A DNA stretch of 39,152 nucleotides from Lachnospiraceae bacterium (GTDB lineage Bacteria > Bacillota > Clostridia > Lachnospirales > Lachnospiraceae): NCBI GenBank assembly GCA_017479935.1, contig JAFVBO010000092.1:1-39152 (forward strand), written 5' to 3'. The notes under the pieces were generated by a model. That model had not been told where the DNA came from, did not search any database, and saw only the letters and a program-made list of their open reading frames with translations. Each line of letters begins with the position of its first letter. Position 1 is the first letter of the stretch. The translations under genes and the position numbers were made by a program. Positions 14,901-22,830 of this stretch are shown piece after piece.

Positions 14901-16902
14901 GGCCGCTGCCCTCCTTCCCGCCAGCTTCGCTTACGGTTGATTTCTCAACATTTTCCTGCTCCGGCGACGGCTGGTTTACGCCTTCGCTTTCCTGCCGGCC
15001 GCTGTTCTGAATGTCGTAAATCTGGCGGTAAATGCCATTTTTCTTAAGCAATTCTTCGTGCGTGCCGAACTCTTTCACTTCCCCGCCGTGCAGCACCAGG
15101 ATCTTGTCGCACTCCATCAGCGTGGTAACGCGATGCGAAATCAGAATCATCGTAGGGGTGGCCGCGGCCTTCGCAGTTTCGGGCAGAGTCGATCCTGCAG
15201 CGGCCCCTGTTGACGGCAGAGGCGATCCCTCAGCGGCCCTGGTTGACGGCAGAGGCAATCCCTCGGCCCCCGCTCCTTCCAGAAGCGCCTTCCGGATCTT
15301 CGCGTCGGTCTCCGTGTCCACGGCGGACAAGGAATCGTCAAACACCATGACCGGCGGCCTGCCCAGCAGCATGCGGGCGATGGCCGTGCGCTGCTTCTGT
15401 CCGCCGGACAGCGTGACGCCGCGCTCGCCGACGAAGGTTTCATAGCCTTTGGCAAAGCCGGAAACCGTCTCCGTCAGGCACGCCGTCTGCGCCGCCTCCT
15501 CCACTTCTTCCATCCGCGTGACCGGCTGTGTGATGGCGATGTTATCCGCCAGGGTACGGGAAAACAGGTGTGGCTCCTGCAGCACGAGGCCGATGTTCTG
15601 CCGCAGCCATTCCTTTTTGATCTCCCGGATGTCCACGCCTCCGATGCGGATGGTTCCGTTTTCCTTCGGTAGCTCGTACAGCCGATCTAAAAGCAGCATG
15701 GCCGTGGACTTGCCGGATCCGGTGGAACCTAAGATGCCCAGCGTAGTGTGTGCCTTAACCGTAAAGCTTACATTCTTTAACACCCAGGGCAAGTCCTCGC
15801 CGTAGCGGAAGGACACATGGTCGAACGTGATGTCCTGGTCCATGGGCGCCGGTTTGGCCTCCGGAAGATCCGTCTCCTCCTGCCCCTGCATGATGTACCA
15901 GATACGGTCCACCGACACGCCGGCCTTGCTCATCTGGGAGATGACGCGGCCCAGCTGTCTGACCGGCCAGGAAATCATGGCGTTGTAGGAAATGAAGGCG
16001 ATGTAGTCGCCTGCAGTGATCTGCCCGCGCGTGGCCAGCACCGCGCCGTACAGCACGACGGTGAGCACCTGCAGACCCGAGATTCCATCCCCGACCGACC
16101 AGAAGGCGGAAAGCAGGACAGATAGCTTCATATACGCAGCGGTGTAGATATCATTCTGTTTTTCAAACTTGTCCTTCTCCTGCCGCTCGCGGCCGAACGC
16201 GCGCACGACGCGCACGCCGGTCAGGTTTTCCTGCGCCACCTGCGACAGCGCGCCTTCCTCCTCATCCGCCTTGCGGAAGGTCTTTTGCAGGCCGTTGTGG
16301 AAAAGCAGTGAGTATAAAACGATGATAGGAATGAACACGGCGGCGGCTGTCGTGAGCGCCGGGCTGATCCCCCACATGAAAAAGAGTGCCAGCACAATCA
16401 GCACCACGATGCGAAACAGGCTGGTGAGCTGCTCAGAAAGGAAGCGCTTCACCGTCTCCACATCCGATGTGCAGCGCTGAATCAGATCGCCGGTGTCGTT
16501 TTTGGACAGCCAGGCAAATGGGAGCTTTTCGATGTGTGTAAACAGCATATCGCGCATGGTTTTCACCAGGCGCTCGGCTCCCCCCGCGTTGGCCAGACGG
16601 TTTACGTAGCGGAAAACGGCGCCCACAAGCGCCACCAGTATCACCACAAGCGCGATCTGCCAGAGACTCTTTTTAAGCACGCCAAGACCGCCGACCTGTT
16701 CCAGCAGAGTTTGCACCCCGGCCGGAAGGTTCGGCGTTTTCTCTCCGATGACACTGTCCACCGTGAAGCGGATGATCTGGGGATTGATGAGGTCCGTGAG
16801 CGCTGTCAGCGCCGAAAACAGGGCACCCGCGACGAAGAACCGTTTACTTCCCCGCAAAAAGGCTCCGATGAGGGAGCCTTTCGTTTTGTAGCTTTTTGTC
16901 AT
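14893..16902 (-). CDS. ABC exporter half-transporter, degenerate-site subunit, with a repeat insertion
   Basis: 669 residues: TM region about 20-320, Walker A GSTGSGKST at 392-400, canonical LSGGQ at 498-502, Walker B VMVFDD at 518-523 (Asp in place of catalytic Glu), H-loop H590. The degenerate Walker B fits the non-hydrolytic site of heterodimeric exporters. Between the D-loop (SAVD) and the H-loop, residues about 544-577 are an extra Ala/Gly/Pro/Ser stretch of three 11-residue repeats (AEGSPLPSTGA type). The C-terminal 35 residues are hydrophilic and acidic. The ATG at 16902 has a weak site (AAGGAAAG). It is the first gene of the exporter pair. Confidence 0.93.
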   Translation of the reverse strand: MTKSYKTKGSLIGAFLRGSKRFFVAGALFSALTALTDLINPQIIRFTVDSVIGEKTPNLPAGVQTLLEQVGGLGVLKKSLWQIALVVILVALVGAVFRYVNRLANAGGAERLVKTMRDMLFTHIEKLPFAWLSKNDTGDLIQRCTSDVETVKRFLSEQLTSLFRIVVLIVLALFFMWGISPALTTAAAVFIPIIVLYSLLFHNGLQKTFRKADEEEGALSQVAQENLTGVRVVRAFGRERQEKDKFEKQNDIYTAAYMKLSVLLSAFWSVGDGISGLQVLTVVLYGAVLATRGQITAGDYIAFISYNAMISWPVRQLGRVISQMSKAGVSVDRIWYIMQGQEETDLPEAKPAPMDQDITFDHVSFRYGEDLPWVLKNVSFTVKAHTTLGILGSTGSGKSTAMLLLDRLYELPKENGTIRIGGVDIREIKKEWLRQNIGLVLQEPHLFSRTLADNIAITQPVTRMEEVEEAAQTACLTETVSGFAKGYETFVGERGVTLSGGQKQRTAIARMLLGRPPVMVFDDSLSAVDTETDAKIRKALLEGAGAEGLPLPSTRAAEGSPLPSTGAAAGSTLPETAKAAATPTMILISHRVTTLMECDKILVLHGGEVKEFGTHEELLKKNGIYRQIYDIQNSGRQESEGVNQPSPEQENVEKSTVSEAGGKEGSGHE
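15182..15279. repeat. 33-bp in-frame tandem repeat inside the exporter ATPase
   Basis: GGCAGAGTCGATCCT, GGCAGAGGCGATCCC and GGCAGAGGCAATCCC start successive units at 15182, 15215 and 15248, 33 bp apart. In the minus-strand frame these encode 11-residue repeats. The third unit is partial. Confidence 0.9.
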
Positions 16903-16943
16903 TTTTCTTTCCTTATGACGAAGACGGGCCGGCCGGCTTTCCA

Positions 16944-17033
16944 GCCTGACCCATGCGCAGAGTCTGCTTTCAAGGCTGACCCTCGCAAGAAGTCTGTTTT
17001 TCGCCTGACTCCTGCGCAGAGTCTGCTTTTAAT
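16944..17033. repeat. 28-31 bp tandem array C, three units
   Basis: Units begin at 16944, 16975 and 17003 with GC(C)TGAC and continue with CGCAGAGTCTGCTTT in units 1 and 3; unit 2 has diverged. The core GCAGAGTCTGC is an 11-bp palindrome. It fills the gap between the exporter start and the amidohydrolase stop at 17037. Confidence 0.78.
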
Positions 17034-17036
17034 CTT

Positions 17037-18191
17037 TTACAGATTGCCCGCTGCGACTTCGCCGTTTAAGACCACCAGGCGCGGCACGGCTGGCGCCAGG
17101 AGCGGCGTGCGGTCAAAGAGCAGAATGTCCGCATCCTTGCCGGCTTCCAGAGAACCCACCCGGGCATCGATCCCCAGGTGCTTGGCCGGGTTGATCGTGA
17201 TGGCTTTCATCGCCTCATACGGATCCATGCCGGCCTGGGCAGCCAGGCTCGCGCACAGCACCAGGTGCTGCTGCGGGATGACAGGCGCGTCCGTGATGAT
17301 GGACACCTGCAGGCCCTTGCCTGCTAAAATGCCGGGCGTGATCCAGGACTTGTTCTGCAGCTCCCACTTGCTGGCGTGCGTCAGCGTGGGGCCGACGGCG
17401 CAGGGGTAGCCTTCCTGGGCCAGCTCATCCGCAATCAGGTGCCCTTCCGTGCAGTGCTCCAGCGTGAGCTTCACGCCAAATTCCTTCGCGATGCGGATGG
17501 CCGTCAGGATATCGTTGGCCTGATGGGCGTGCGCCTTTAAGGGAAGCTCTCCTTTGATCACGGGAATCAGGGCTTCCAGGCGCATATCGAAGGCCGGGCT
17601 CTTTGCAACATCGTCCCCGGCGGCTTCCTTCTTATCCAGATACTCTCTCGTCTTAAAGAGCATCTCCCGGAGCTTGGCCGCCACAGTCATGCGGGCGGAC
17701 ACGCTCTTGTCCCGATAGCAGCGCTTCGGATTTTCGCCAAAGGCACACTTCATGGCGACGGGATTTTTCACCACCATATCATCCACGCGCACGCCCTTGG
17801 TCTTGACGGCAAAGAAGGTGCCACCCAGCACGTTGGCGCTTCCGGGGCCGGTGCCGACCGTGGTAACGCCGCCTGACAAGGCCATCTCGATCGCCTTGTC
17901 GAAGGGGTTGAAGCTGTCAATGCCGCGCAGCTGCGGGCAGCAGACATCCGTCATCTCGTTATAATCGTTTCCTTCATAGCCGATGCCGTAGATGTCCAGG
18001 CCCAGATGCGAATGCGCGTCCACGAAGCCGGGATAGACTTCCTTTCCGTCCGCGTCGATGGCCCACACATCCTCCGGGGCGTCCAGGTTCTTCCCGATGG
18101 CGGCGATTTTTCCGCCGTCCACCAGGATATCGCCCTCGTACGCCTTGGGGCTTACCATATCGTGAATGAGTCCGTTCTTGATTAAGAGCAT
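17037..18191 (-). CDS. Amidohydrolase superfamily protein, imidazolonepropionase/prolidase-like (M38 type)
   Basis: 384 residues; the ATG at 18191 is chosen because AGGAGGAATC precedes it. An N-terminal beta-sandwich (LLIKNGLIHDMVSP) leads into the metal-dependent TIM barrel. Visible metal ligands are H60 and H62 (VDAHSH), H221/H223 (KAHAHQ), H246 (LEHCTEGH) and D301 (ITDAPV). The C-terminal segment NPAKHLGIDARVGSLEAGKD is typical of the COG1228-like group, which includes imidazolonepropionase and Xaa-Pro/Xaa-Arg dipeptidases. It is cytoplasmic, with no signal peptide. There are no histidine-degradation genes nearby, so a peptidase or cyclic-amide role is as likely; the substrate is unknown. 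It lies between ilvD and the exporter, all on the minus strand. Confidence 0.88.
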   Translation of the reverse strand: MLLIKNGLIHDMVSPKAYEGDILVDGGKIAAIGKNLDAPEDVWAIDADGKEVYPGFVDAHSHLGLDIYGIGYEGNDYNEMTDVCCPQLRGIDSFNPFDKAIEMALSGGVTTVGTGPGSANVLGGTFFAVKTKGVRVDDMVVKNPVAMKCAFGENPKRCYRDKSVSARMTVAAKLREMLFKTREYLDKKEAAGDDVAKSPAFDMRLEALIPVIKGELPLKAHAHQANDILTAIRIAKEFGVKLTLEHCTEGHLIADELAQEGYPCAVGPTLTHASKWELQNKSWITPGILAGKGLQVSIITDAPVIPQQHLVLCASLAAQAGMDPYEAMKAITINPAKHLGIDARVGSLEAGKDADILLFDRTPLLAPAVPRLVVLNGEVAAGNL

Positions 18192-18210
18192 GATTCCTCC
18201 TATTTGGGGT

Positions 18211-18363
18211 TTCTTAAGCACTCTGCGCGATTTCTCTCGCTTTCCTTAACAAGCGGCTTGGCACGTGCCTCACTTCTTAAGTACTTTGCGCTTTTTCTCT
18301 CGCTTTCCTTAACAAGAGGCTTGGCACCCGCCTCACTTCTTAAGCACTCCGCGCTATTTCTCC
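18211..18363. repeat. 63-bp tandem array D, running into the 3' end of ilvD
   Basis: TTCTTAAG starts units at 18211, 18274 and 18337. Units 1 and 2 are 63 bp and nearly identical; unit 3 is cut at about 18363. The third unit covers the ilvD stop codon (18356..18354), so the last ilvD codons are part of the repeat. TTAAG and CTTAA arms could pair within or between units. No gene lies in the gap. Confidence 0.9.
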
Positions 18364-20021
18364 ATCACGGCGCCGGTGTTGGCGCTGGTGACAAGGCGCG
18401 CGTAGCGGGACAGCCAGCCCGTCACTTCCTTCTTCGGCGGTGCCACAAAAGCGGCCTCTCTCTTGGCCAGGGTCTCGTCATCCACGTTCAGATGGATGGA
18501 GTAGTTCGGAATGTCGATCGTGATCGAATCGCCCTCTTCCACCAGGCGGATCAGGCCGCCGGATGCGGCTTCGGGGGACACATGGCCGATGGACGCGCCG
18601 CGGGAGGCGCCGGAGAAACGGCCGTCCGTGATCAGCGCCACGGTCTTGTCCAGCTTCATGCCAGCTAAGGCCGAGGTGGGATTTAACATCTCGCGCATGC
18701 CGGGGCCGCCCTTCGGGCCTTCGTAGCGGATGACCACCACGTCGCCGGGGTTGATCTTGCCGCCGTAGATGCACTCGATGGCCTCTTCCTCGCTGTTAAA
18801 CACGCGGGCCGGGCCGGTGTGCACGAGCATTTCCGGCGCGACAGCACTGCGCTTTACGACGCAGCCGTCCTTGGCGATGTTGCCGAACAGGATGGCCAGG
18901 CCGCCCGTCTGGGAGTACGGGTTGTCAAGCGGCCGGATGGCTTCGGGATTGCGGTTCCTCACGCCGCAGACGTTCTCGCCCACGGTCTTGCCGGTCACGG
19001 TGGGGATGTCCAGGTTTAAGAGCCCGGCTTCCGCCAGCTGACTCATCACGGCCTGCACGCCGCCTGTCGCATACAGATCCTGCATGTGCGTGGGGCCTGC
19101 GGGGGCTAAGTGGCAGAGGTTGGGCACGCGGGCGCTCACCTCGTTGATGGTATTCAAGTTGATGTCCACGCCGGCTTCATTGGCGATGGCCAGCAGGTGC
19201 AGCACGGTGTTGGTGGAGCAGCCCAGCGCCATGTCGGTCGTGAGGGCGTTGATGAAAGCCGGATAGGTTAAGATATCGCGCGGCTTCACCTGCTTTTCGA
19301 TCAGCTCCATGATCTTCATGCCGGCGTGCTTGGCCAGCTGAATGCGGGCGGAGTACACCGCCGGGATGGTGCCGTTTCCGGGCAGAGCCATGCCGATGGC
19401 TTCGCAGAGGCAGTTCATGCTGTTGGCCGTGTACATACCGGCGCAGCTGCCGCAGCCGGGGCAGACGTTCTCTTCAAACTCGCGCAGGCCTTCTTCGTCG
19501 ATGAGGCCGGCCTTGTAGCTGCCGACCGCCTCGAACATCTTGCTTAAAGTCGCCGGCTTGCCGTTTACGTGTCCGGCCAGCATGGGGCCGCCGGAGCAGA
19601 CGATGGACGGGATGTTGGTGCGGGCCGCAGCCATCACCATACCAGGGACGATCTTGTCGCAGTTGGGGCAGAGCACCATGCCGTCAAAGCAGTGCGCAAG
19701 CGCCATGGATTCGGTGCTGTCGCAGATGAGCTCGCGGGACGGCAAGGAATACTTCATGCCCGGATGTCCCATGGCGATGCCATCGCAGACGCCGATGGCG
19801 GGGACAAGCACCGGGGTGCCGCCGGCTAAGCGCACGCCATCCATGACGGCGCGTGCCAGCTTATCCAGGCACTGATGGCCGGGAACGATTTCCGAGTAGG
19901 CGCTGACTACGCCGACAAGCGGACGCTCCAGCTCTTCCTTGGTGTAGCCGAGAGCGTAAAATAAACTACGGTTCGGAGCGCGATGCGGTCCTACTTTTAC
20001 CTGATCACTGATGTGCTGCAT
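18354..20021 (-). CDS. ilvD: Dihydroxy-acid dehydratase
   Basis: 555 residues, standard length. It dehydrates 2,3-dihydroxy-isovalerate and -methylvalerate to the 2-oxo acids, the third common step of valine/isoleucine synthesis, using an Fe-S cluster and Mg. Conserved cysteines at 51 (VPGHQC), 121 (CPNCDK) and 193 (CPGCGSC) are the expected cluster ligands; the motifs [11 protein letters not shown] and [19 protein letters not shown] are diagnostic. The ATG follows AGGAGG. No other ilv or leu genes are in the window, so it is an orphan here. The 138-bp structured element lies just upstream, and array D overlaps its 3' end. No T-box was seen in the leader. Confidence 0.97.
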   Translation of the reverse strand: MQHISDQVKVGPHRAPNRSLFYALGYTKEELERPLVGVVSAYSEIVPGHQCLDKLARAVMDGVRLAGGTPVLVPAIGVCDGIAMGHPGMKYSLPSRELICDSTESMALAHCFDGMVLCPNCDKIVPGMVMAAARTNIPSIVCSGGPMLAGHVNGKPATLSKMFEAVGSYKAGLIDEEGLREFEENVCPGCGSCAGMYTANSMNCLCEAIGMALPGNGTIPAVYSARIQLAKHAGMKIMELIEKQVKPRDILTYPAFINALTTDMALGCSTNTVLHLLAIANEAGVDINLNTINEVSARVPNLCHLAPAGPTHMQDLYATGGVQAVMSQLAEAGLLNLDIPTVTGKTVGENVCGVRNRNPEAIRPLDNPYSQTGGLAILFGNIAKDGCVVKRSAVAPEMLVHTGPARVFNSEEEAIECIYGGKINPGDVVVIRYEGPKGGPGMREMLNPTSALAGMKLDKTVALITDGRFSGASRGASIGHVSPEAASGGLIRLVEEGDSITIDIPNYSIHLNVDDETLAKREAAFVAPPKKEVTGWLSRYARLVTSANTGAVMEK

Positions 20022-20054
20022 TGTTTTTTCCTCCTGTCATATCTATGGGTGTTT

Positions 20055-20192
20055 GTAACTGCTCAGCAACTGAGCAGTTACGACGCCACAGGCAATGCGC
20101 TTCGCGCATTCCAAATTGCCTGTGGCTCGGCATGCCAACTTTTGTTTTACGCCGCTTGCAGCGGAGTGCAAGCGGCTGTGCTGAACAGATAC
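20055..20192 (-). repeat. 138-bp three-hairpin element, copy 1 (ilvD leader)
   Basis: Three stem-loops follow one another: GTAACTGCTCAG/CTGAGCAGTTAC (20055-20081); GCCACAGGCAAT/ATTGCCTGTGGC (20085-20126) enclosing GCGCTTCGCGC; and GCCGCTTGCA/TGCAAGCGGC (20151-20176). The element ends CTGAACAGATAC, an imperfect inverted repeat of its start. A 138-bp homologue lies at 22682-22819. On the minus strand it sits about 35 bases before the ilvD start. It may be a MITE-like element or a structured leader RNA. Confidence 0.85.
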
Positions 20193-20197
20193 TGTTA

Positions 20198-20615
20198 TTT
20201 TCCCTTTTTTCTTCTTTTCGCGAAGTTTCAGGAAATTTGACTACTTTGCTTGCTTCTTTTTTCCCTTTTTTTCTTCTTTCAGCAAAGTTTCAGGGAATTT
20301 GTTGGGCTTGCTCACTTCTTTTTTCCCTCTTTTTCTTCTTTCGGCGAAGTTTCAGGGAATTTGTTGGGCTTGCTTGCTTCTTTTTTCCCTTTTTTTCTTC
20401 TTTCGGCGAAGTTTCAGGGAATTTGACTACTTTGCTTGCTTCTTTTTTTCCTTTTTTTCTTTTTTCGGCGAAGTTTTAGGGAATTTGATTGGCTTGCTTG
20501 CTTCTTTTTTCCCTCTTTTTTTCTTTGAGCAAAGTTTCAGGGAATTTGACTACTTTGCTTGCTTCTTTTTTCCCTTTTTTTCTTCTTTTCGCGAAGTTTC
20601 AGGGAAATTGGATCA
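20198..20615. repeat. 62-bp tandem array E, about seven units
   Basis: AAGTTT(C/T)AGGGAA or a near match recurs at 20223, 20285, 20347, 20409, 20471, 20532 and 20594 (period 62, once 61). Each unit is pyrimidine-rich and pairs TTCCCT with AGGGAA around an inner CTTC/GAAG stem. On the minus strand it resembles array G at 38980-39152. It separates ksgA from ilvD. Open frames through it give low-complexity Phe/Ser products and are not genes. Confidence 0.92.
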
Positions 20616-20623
20616 TCTTTCTT

Positions 20624-21490
20624 CTATCTTGCTTTCTCCAGCCGATCTGCCAGCTCCGCAAACTGAGAAAGGGTGAGCGTCTCGCCGCGGACGGTCTCCG
20701 AAAGGTTCATCTGGCGGAGTGCTTCCTGGATTTCTTCCTTGGAGAAGGAAAGCCCCGCGTAATTGTTGAGCCCGTTCACAAGCGTTTTCCGGCGCTGGTT
20801 AAACGATGCGCGGATCAGCTTGAAGAGGAGCTCCTGCGAGTGAACGTTCACCGGCGGCTCCTCCCGGCGCGTAAGCCGGATGACGGCGCTTCCCACGTTC
20901 GGGCGTGGCATGAAGCAGTTGAGCGGGACGTTGGCCGCCAGGTAGGTCTCCGCGTAAAACTGCACCGCCAGAGACAGCGCGCCGTAGTCCTTGGTGCCCG
21001 GGCCGGCTGCCATGCGATCCGCCACCTCCTTCTGCACCATCACGGTGATGGAGGAAACCGGCGCGCCGGACTCTAAGAGGCCCATGAGAATGGGGGTTGT
21101 GATGTAATAGGGAAGGTTTGCCACCACCTTGATGGGCTTTCCTTCATTCTTTTCCCGCGCGATCTCGGCAATGTCCACCTTCAGGATATCCGCGTTTAAC
21201 ACCGTCACGTTGTCATACGGGCTCAGCGTGTCCTCCAGAATGGGCAGCAGCGAGCGGTCGATTTCCACCGCCAGCACTTCCCGGGCGGCCTCGGCCAGAT
21301 ACTGCGTCATGGTTCCGATGCCGGGCCCGATTTCCAGCACGAAATCGTCCTTCGTCACCTCCGCCGCACGGATGATCTTCTCCAGAACATGCGGGTCGAT
21401 CAGAAAGTTCTGCCCGAATTTTTTCTGAAAACGGAAATTATACTTTTGCAGCACGGCGATGGTGCCGGCCGGATTTCCCAGTGTTGGCAT
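20624..21490 (-). CDS. ksgA: 16S rRNA dimethyladenosine transferase KsgA/RsmA
   Basis: 288 residues. It dimethylates the two adjacent adenosines in the 3'-terminal helix of 16S rRNA (A1518/A1519 in E. coli numbering) late in 30S assembly, using S-adenosylmethionine. Visible are FQKKFGQNFLID at the N-terminus, SAM motif I VLEIGPGIGT at 51-60, motif IV NLPYY at 125-129 and the C-terminal helical domain with RRKTLVNGL. The ATG is at 21490; no strong SD is obvious just upstream. In many Bacillota the order is tatD, rnmV, ksgA; here tatD is directly upstream without rnmV, separated by array F. Confidence 0.97.
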   Translation of the reverse strand: MPTLGNPAGTIAVLQKYNFRFQKKFGQNFLIDPHVLEKIIRAAEVTKDDFVLEIGPGIGTMTQYLAEAAREVLAVEIDRSLLPILEDTLSPYDNVTVLNADILKVDIAEIAREKNEGKPIKVVANLPYYITTPILMGLLESGAPVSSITVMVQKEVADRMAAGPGTKDYGALSLAVQFYAETYLAANVPLNCFMPRPNVGSAVIRLTRREEPPVNVHSQELLFKLIRASFNQRRKTLVNGLNNYAGLSFSKEEIQEALRQMNLSETVRGETLTLSQFAELADRLEKAR

Positions 21491-21513
21491 GAATTCTTAT
21501 CCTTTTCCTATAG

Positions 21514-21735
21514 TTCTTGCGCCGCCTGCCAGGCGATGCTCTCTTCCTTTGTTCTTGCGCCGCCTGCCAGGCGATGCTCTTTTCCTTTGTTCTTGCGCCG
21601 CCTGCCAGGCGATGCTCTCTTCCTTTGTTCTTGCGCCGCCTGCCAGGCGATGTGTTTTTTCTTTGTTCTTGCACCGCCTGCCAGGCGATGCTCTTTTCCT
21701 TTGTTCTACCGCGCCTGCCAGGCTCTGCCTTTCTC
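21514..21735. repeat. 38-bp tandem array F, six units
   Basis: TTCTTGCGCCGCCTGCCAGG or a near match starts units at 21514, 21552, 21590, 21628, 21666 and 21704, exactly 38 bp apart; the last is divergent. Each carries the short palindrome CGCCTGCCAGGCG. It fills the gap between tatD and ksgA. There are no unique spacers, so it is not a CRISPR array. Confidence 0.93.
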
Positions 21736-21782
21736 ATTTTCATCCAGGCCCGCTCGCAAGAAGTGCCATCAAGAAACAACTT

Positions 21783-22658
21783 TTATTCCACCGGCAGATG
21801 ATACAGCCGGCAGGCATTCTCCCAGGTGATGCGGCGCACTTCCTCCTCCGAAACGTCCTTGATGCGGGCGAGCTCGGCCACCACAAGCGGCAGGTATAAG
21901 GAGCAGTTGCGCTTTCCCCGGTGCGGCACCGGCGCTAAGTACGGGCTGTCCGTCTCTAAGACGATCTGGGAAAGCGGCGCGTAGGCGGCCACTTCCTTCA
22001 GCTTGCGGGAATTCTTGAAGGTTAAAACCCCGCCGATCCCCAGGAAATACCCGCGGTTTAGGTACTCCCGCGCAATCTCCACGGAGTACGAAAAGCAGTG
22101 GATCACGCCGGAGAGTTCTTCGTCCGCCTCCGCCTTCATGATCGAGAGTGTGTCCTCCGCGGCGTCCCGGCTGTGGATCACCACGGGCTTTTTCGCCTCG
22201 TGCGCCAGGCGAAGCTGACGGATAAACCACTCCTTTTGCAGCTCGTGATCCGGCTCGGGCCAGTAATAGTCCAGGCCGATCTCGCCCACGGCCACCACCT
22301 TCGGGTGGGACAGCTGGGCTTTTAACCAGGCGAAGGTTTCCTCATTTAACTCCTCCGCCTCAGACGGGTGAACGCCGGCCGCCGCGTAAATGTACGGGTA
22401 CTTTTCCGCCAGGCGGATGCTCCCCGCGGTGGCTGCAAGGGTGGAGCCGATGTTGACTACCCGGGTGATCCCGTTTTCCGGCAGGGCCGCAAGGAGCGCT
22501 TCCCGGTCCTCGTCGAAAGCGTCATCGTCATAGTGGGCGTGGGTCTCGAAGATGGGGTGTTCGTTTTGCCCCATGACGGCGCTCCCTCCCTCGGCTTCGT
22601 TCTCTCTAACGGCGCTTCCTGCCTCGGCTTCGTTTTGTTCCTGTGTTTCCAAATTCAA
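21783..22658 (-). CDS. tatD: TatD family metal-dependent DNase, with N-terminal repeat extension
   Basis: 291 residues, about 35 longer than usual. The TatD barrel starts at about 36 (IFETHAHYDD) with metal ligands H40, H42, E126 (VGEIGLD), H162 (VVIHSRD), H187 (VIHCFSY) and D237 (LETDSPY). It acts as a 3'-5' exonuclease or general metal-dependent hydrolase in the cytoplasm. The chosen start is TTG at 22658, because GGAGG lies nine bases upstream and the frame is open. An internal ATG at residue 29 (MGQNEHPIFETH) would give the usual length, and cannot be excluded. Residues 9-30 hold two 11-residue repeats (NEAEAGSAVRE, NEAEGGSAVMG). Confidence 0.93.
   Translation of the reverse strand: MNLETQEQNEAEAGSAVRENEAEGGSAVMGQNEHPIFETHAHYDDDAFDEDREALLAALPENGITRVVNIGSTLAATAGSIRLAEKYPYIYAAAGVHPSEAEELNEETFAWLKAQLSHPKVVAVGEIGLDYYWPEPDHELQKEWFIRQLRLAHEAKKPVVIHSRDAAEDTLSIMKAEADEELSGVIHCFSYSVEIAREYLNRGYFLGIGGVLTFKNSRKLKEVAAYAPLSQIVLETDSPYLAPVPHRGKRNCSLYLPLVVAELARIKDVSEEEVRRITWENACRLYHLPVE
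22577..22642. repeat. 33-bp in-frame tandem repeat at the start of tatD
   Basis: ACGGCGCT followed by CCTCGGCTTCGTT occurs at 22577 and 22610, 33 bp apart, encoding two 11-residue acidic/Ala repeats in the TatD N-terminus. The period matches the one inside the exporter gene at 15182-15279. Confidence 0.85.
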
Positions 22659-22681
22659 TCTTTTTATCCTCCAGGCGCTTC

Positions 22682-22819
22682 GTATCTGCTCAGTTCCTGA
22701 TCAGATACGAAGCCACAGGCAATGCGCTTCGCGCATGCCAAATTGCCTGTGGCTTGGCATGCCAACTCTAGTTTTACGCCGCTTGCAGCAGAGTGCAAGC
22801 GGCTTTGTTGAAGAGATAC
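22682..22819 (-). repeat. 138-bp three-hairpin element, copy 2 (tatD leader)
   Basis: It has the same length and order of stems as copy 1. Hairpin 1 arms are GTATCTG.TCAG and CTGA.CAGATAC: the A-T pair of copy 1 is replaced by T-A, a compensatory change, and the stem extends outward through CTTC/GAAG. Hairpins 2 and 3 keep their arms, with changes mainly in loops and joins. It ends TTGAAGAGATAC. It occupies nearly the whole gap between the phosphatase stop (22831) and the tatD start, just upstream of the tatD GGAGG. Confidence 0.85.
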
Positions 22820-22830
22820 AGCGCTTTCCA

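Noticed and set aside
20022-20054. T-box or branched-chain amino acid leader of ilvD
   Set aside because: No T-box sequence, specifier stem or leucine/valine-rich leader peptide is visible; the upstream sequence is the 138-bp element and array E.
19983-20676. Phe/Ser-rich membrane-like proteins from array E
   Set aside because: The T/C-rich array gives hydrophobic translations in all plus frames. There is no start context, and units repeat at DNA level with 62-bp shifts that change the frame.
21514-21735. CRISPR array
   Set aside because: Units of 38 bp are directly adjacent and conserved over their whole length, with no unique spacers and no cas genes nearby. The same applies to the 62-65 bp arrays.
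21769-22230. Second protein overlapping tatD on the same strand
   Set aside because: It is a frame-shifted reading of tatD with a low-complexity product, whereas the tatD frame has all metal ligands.
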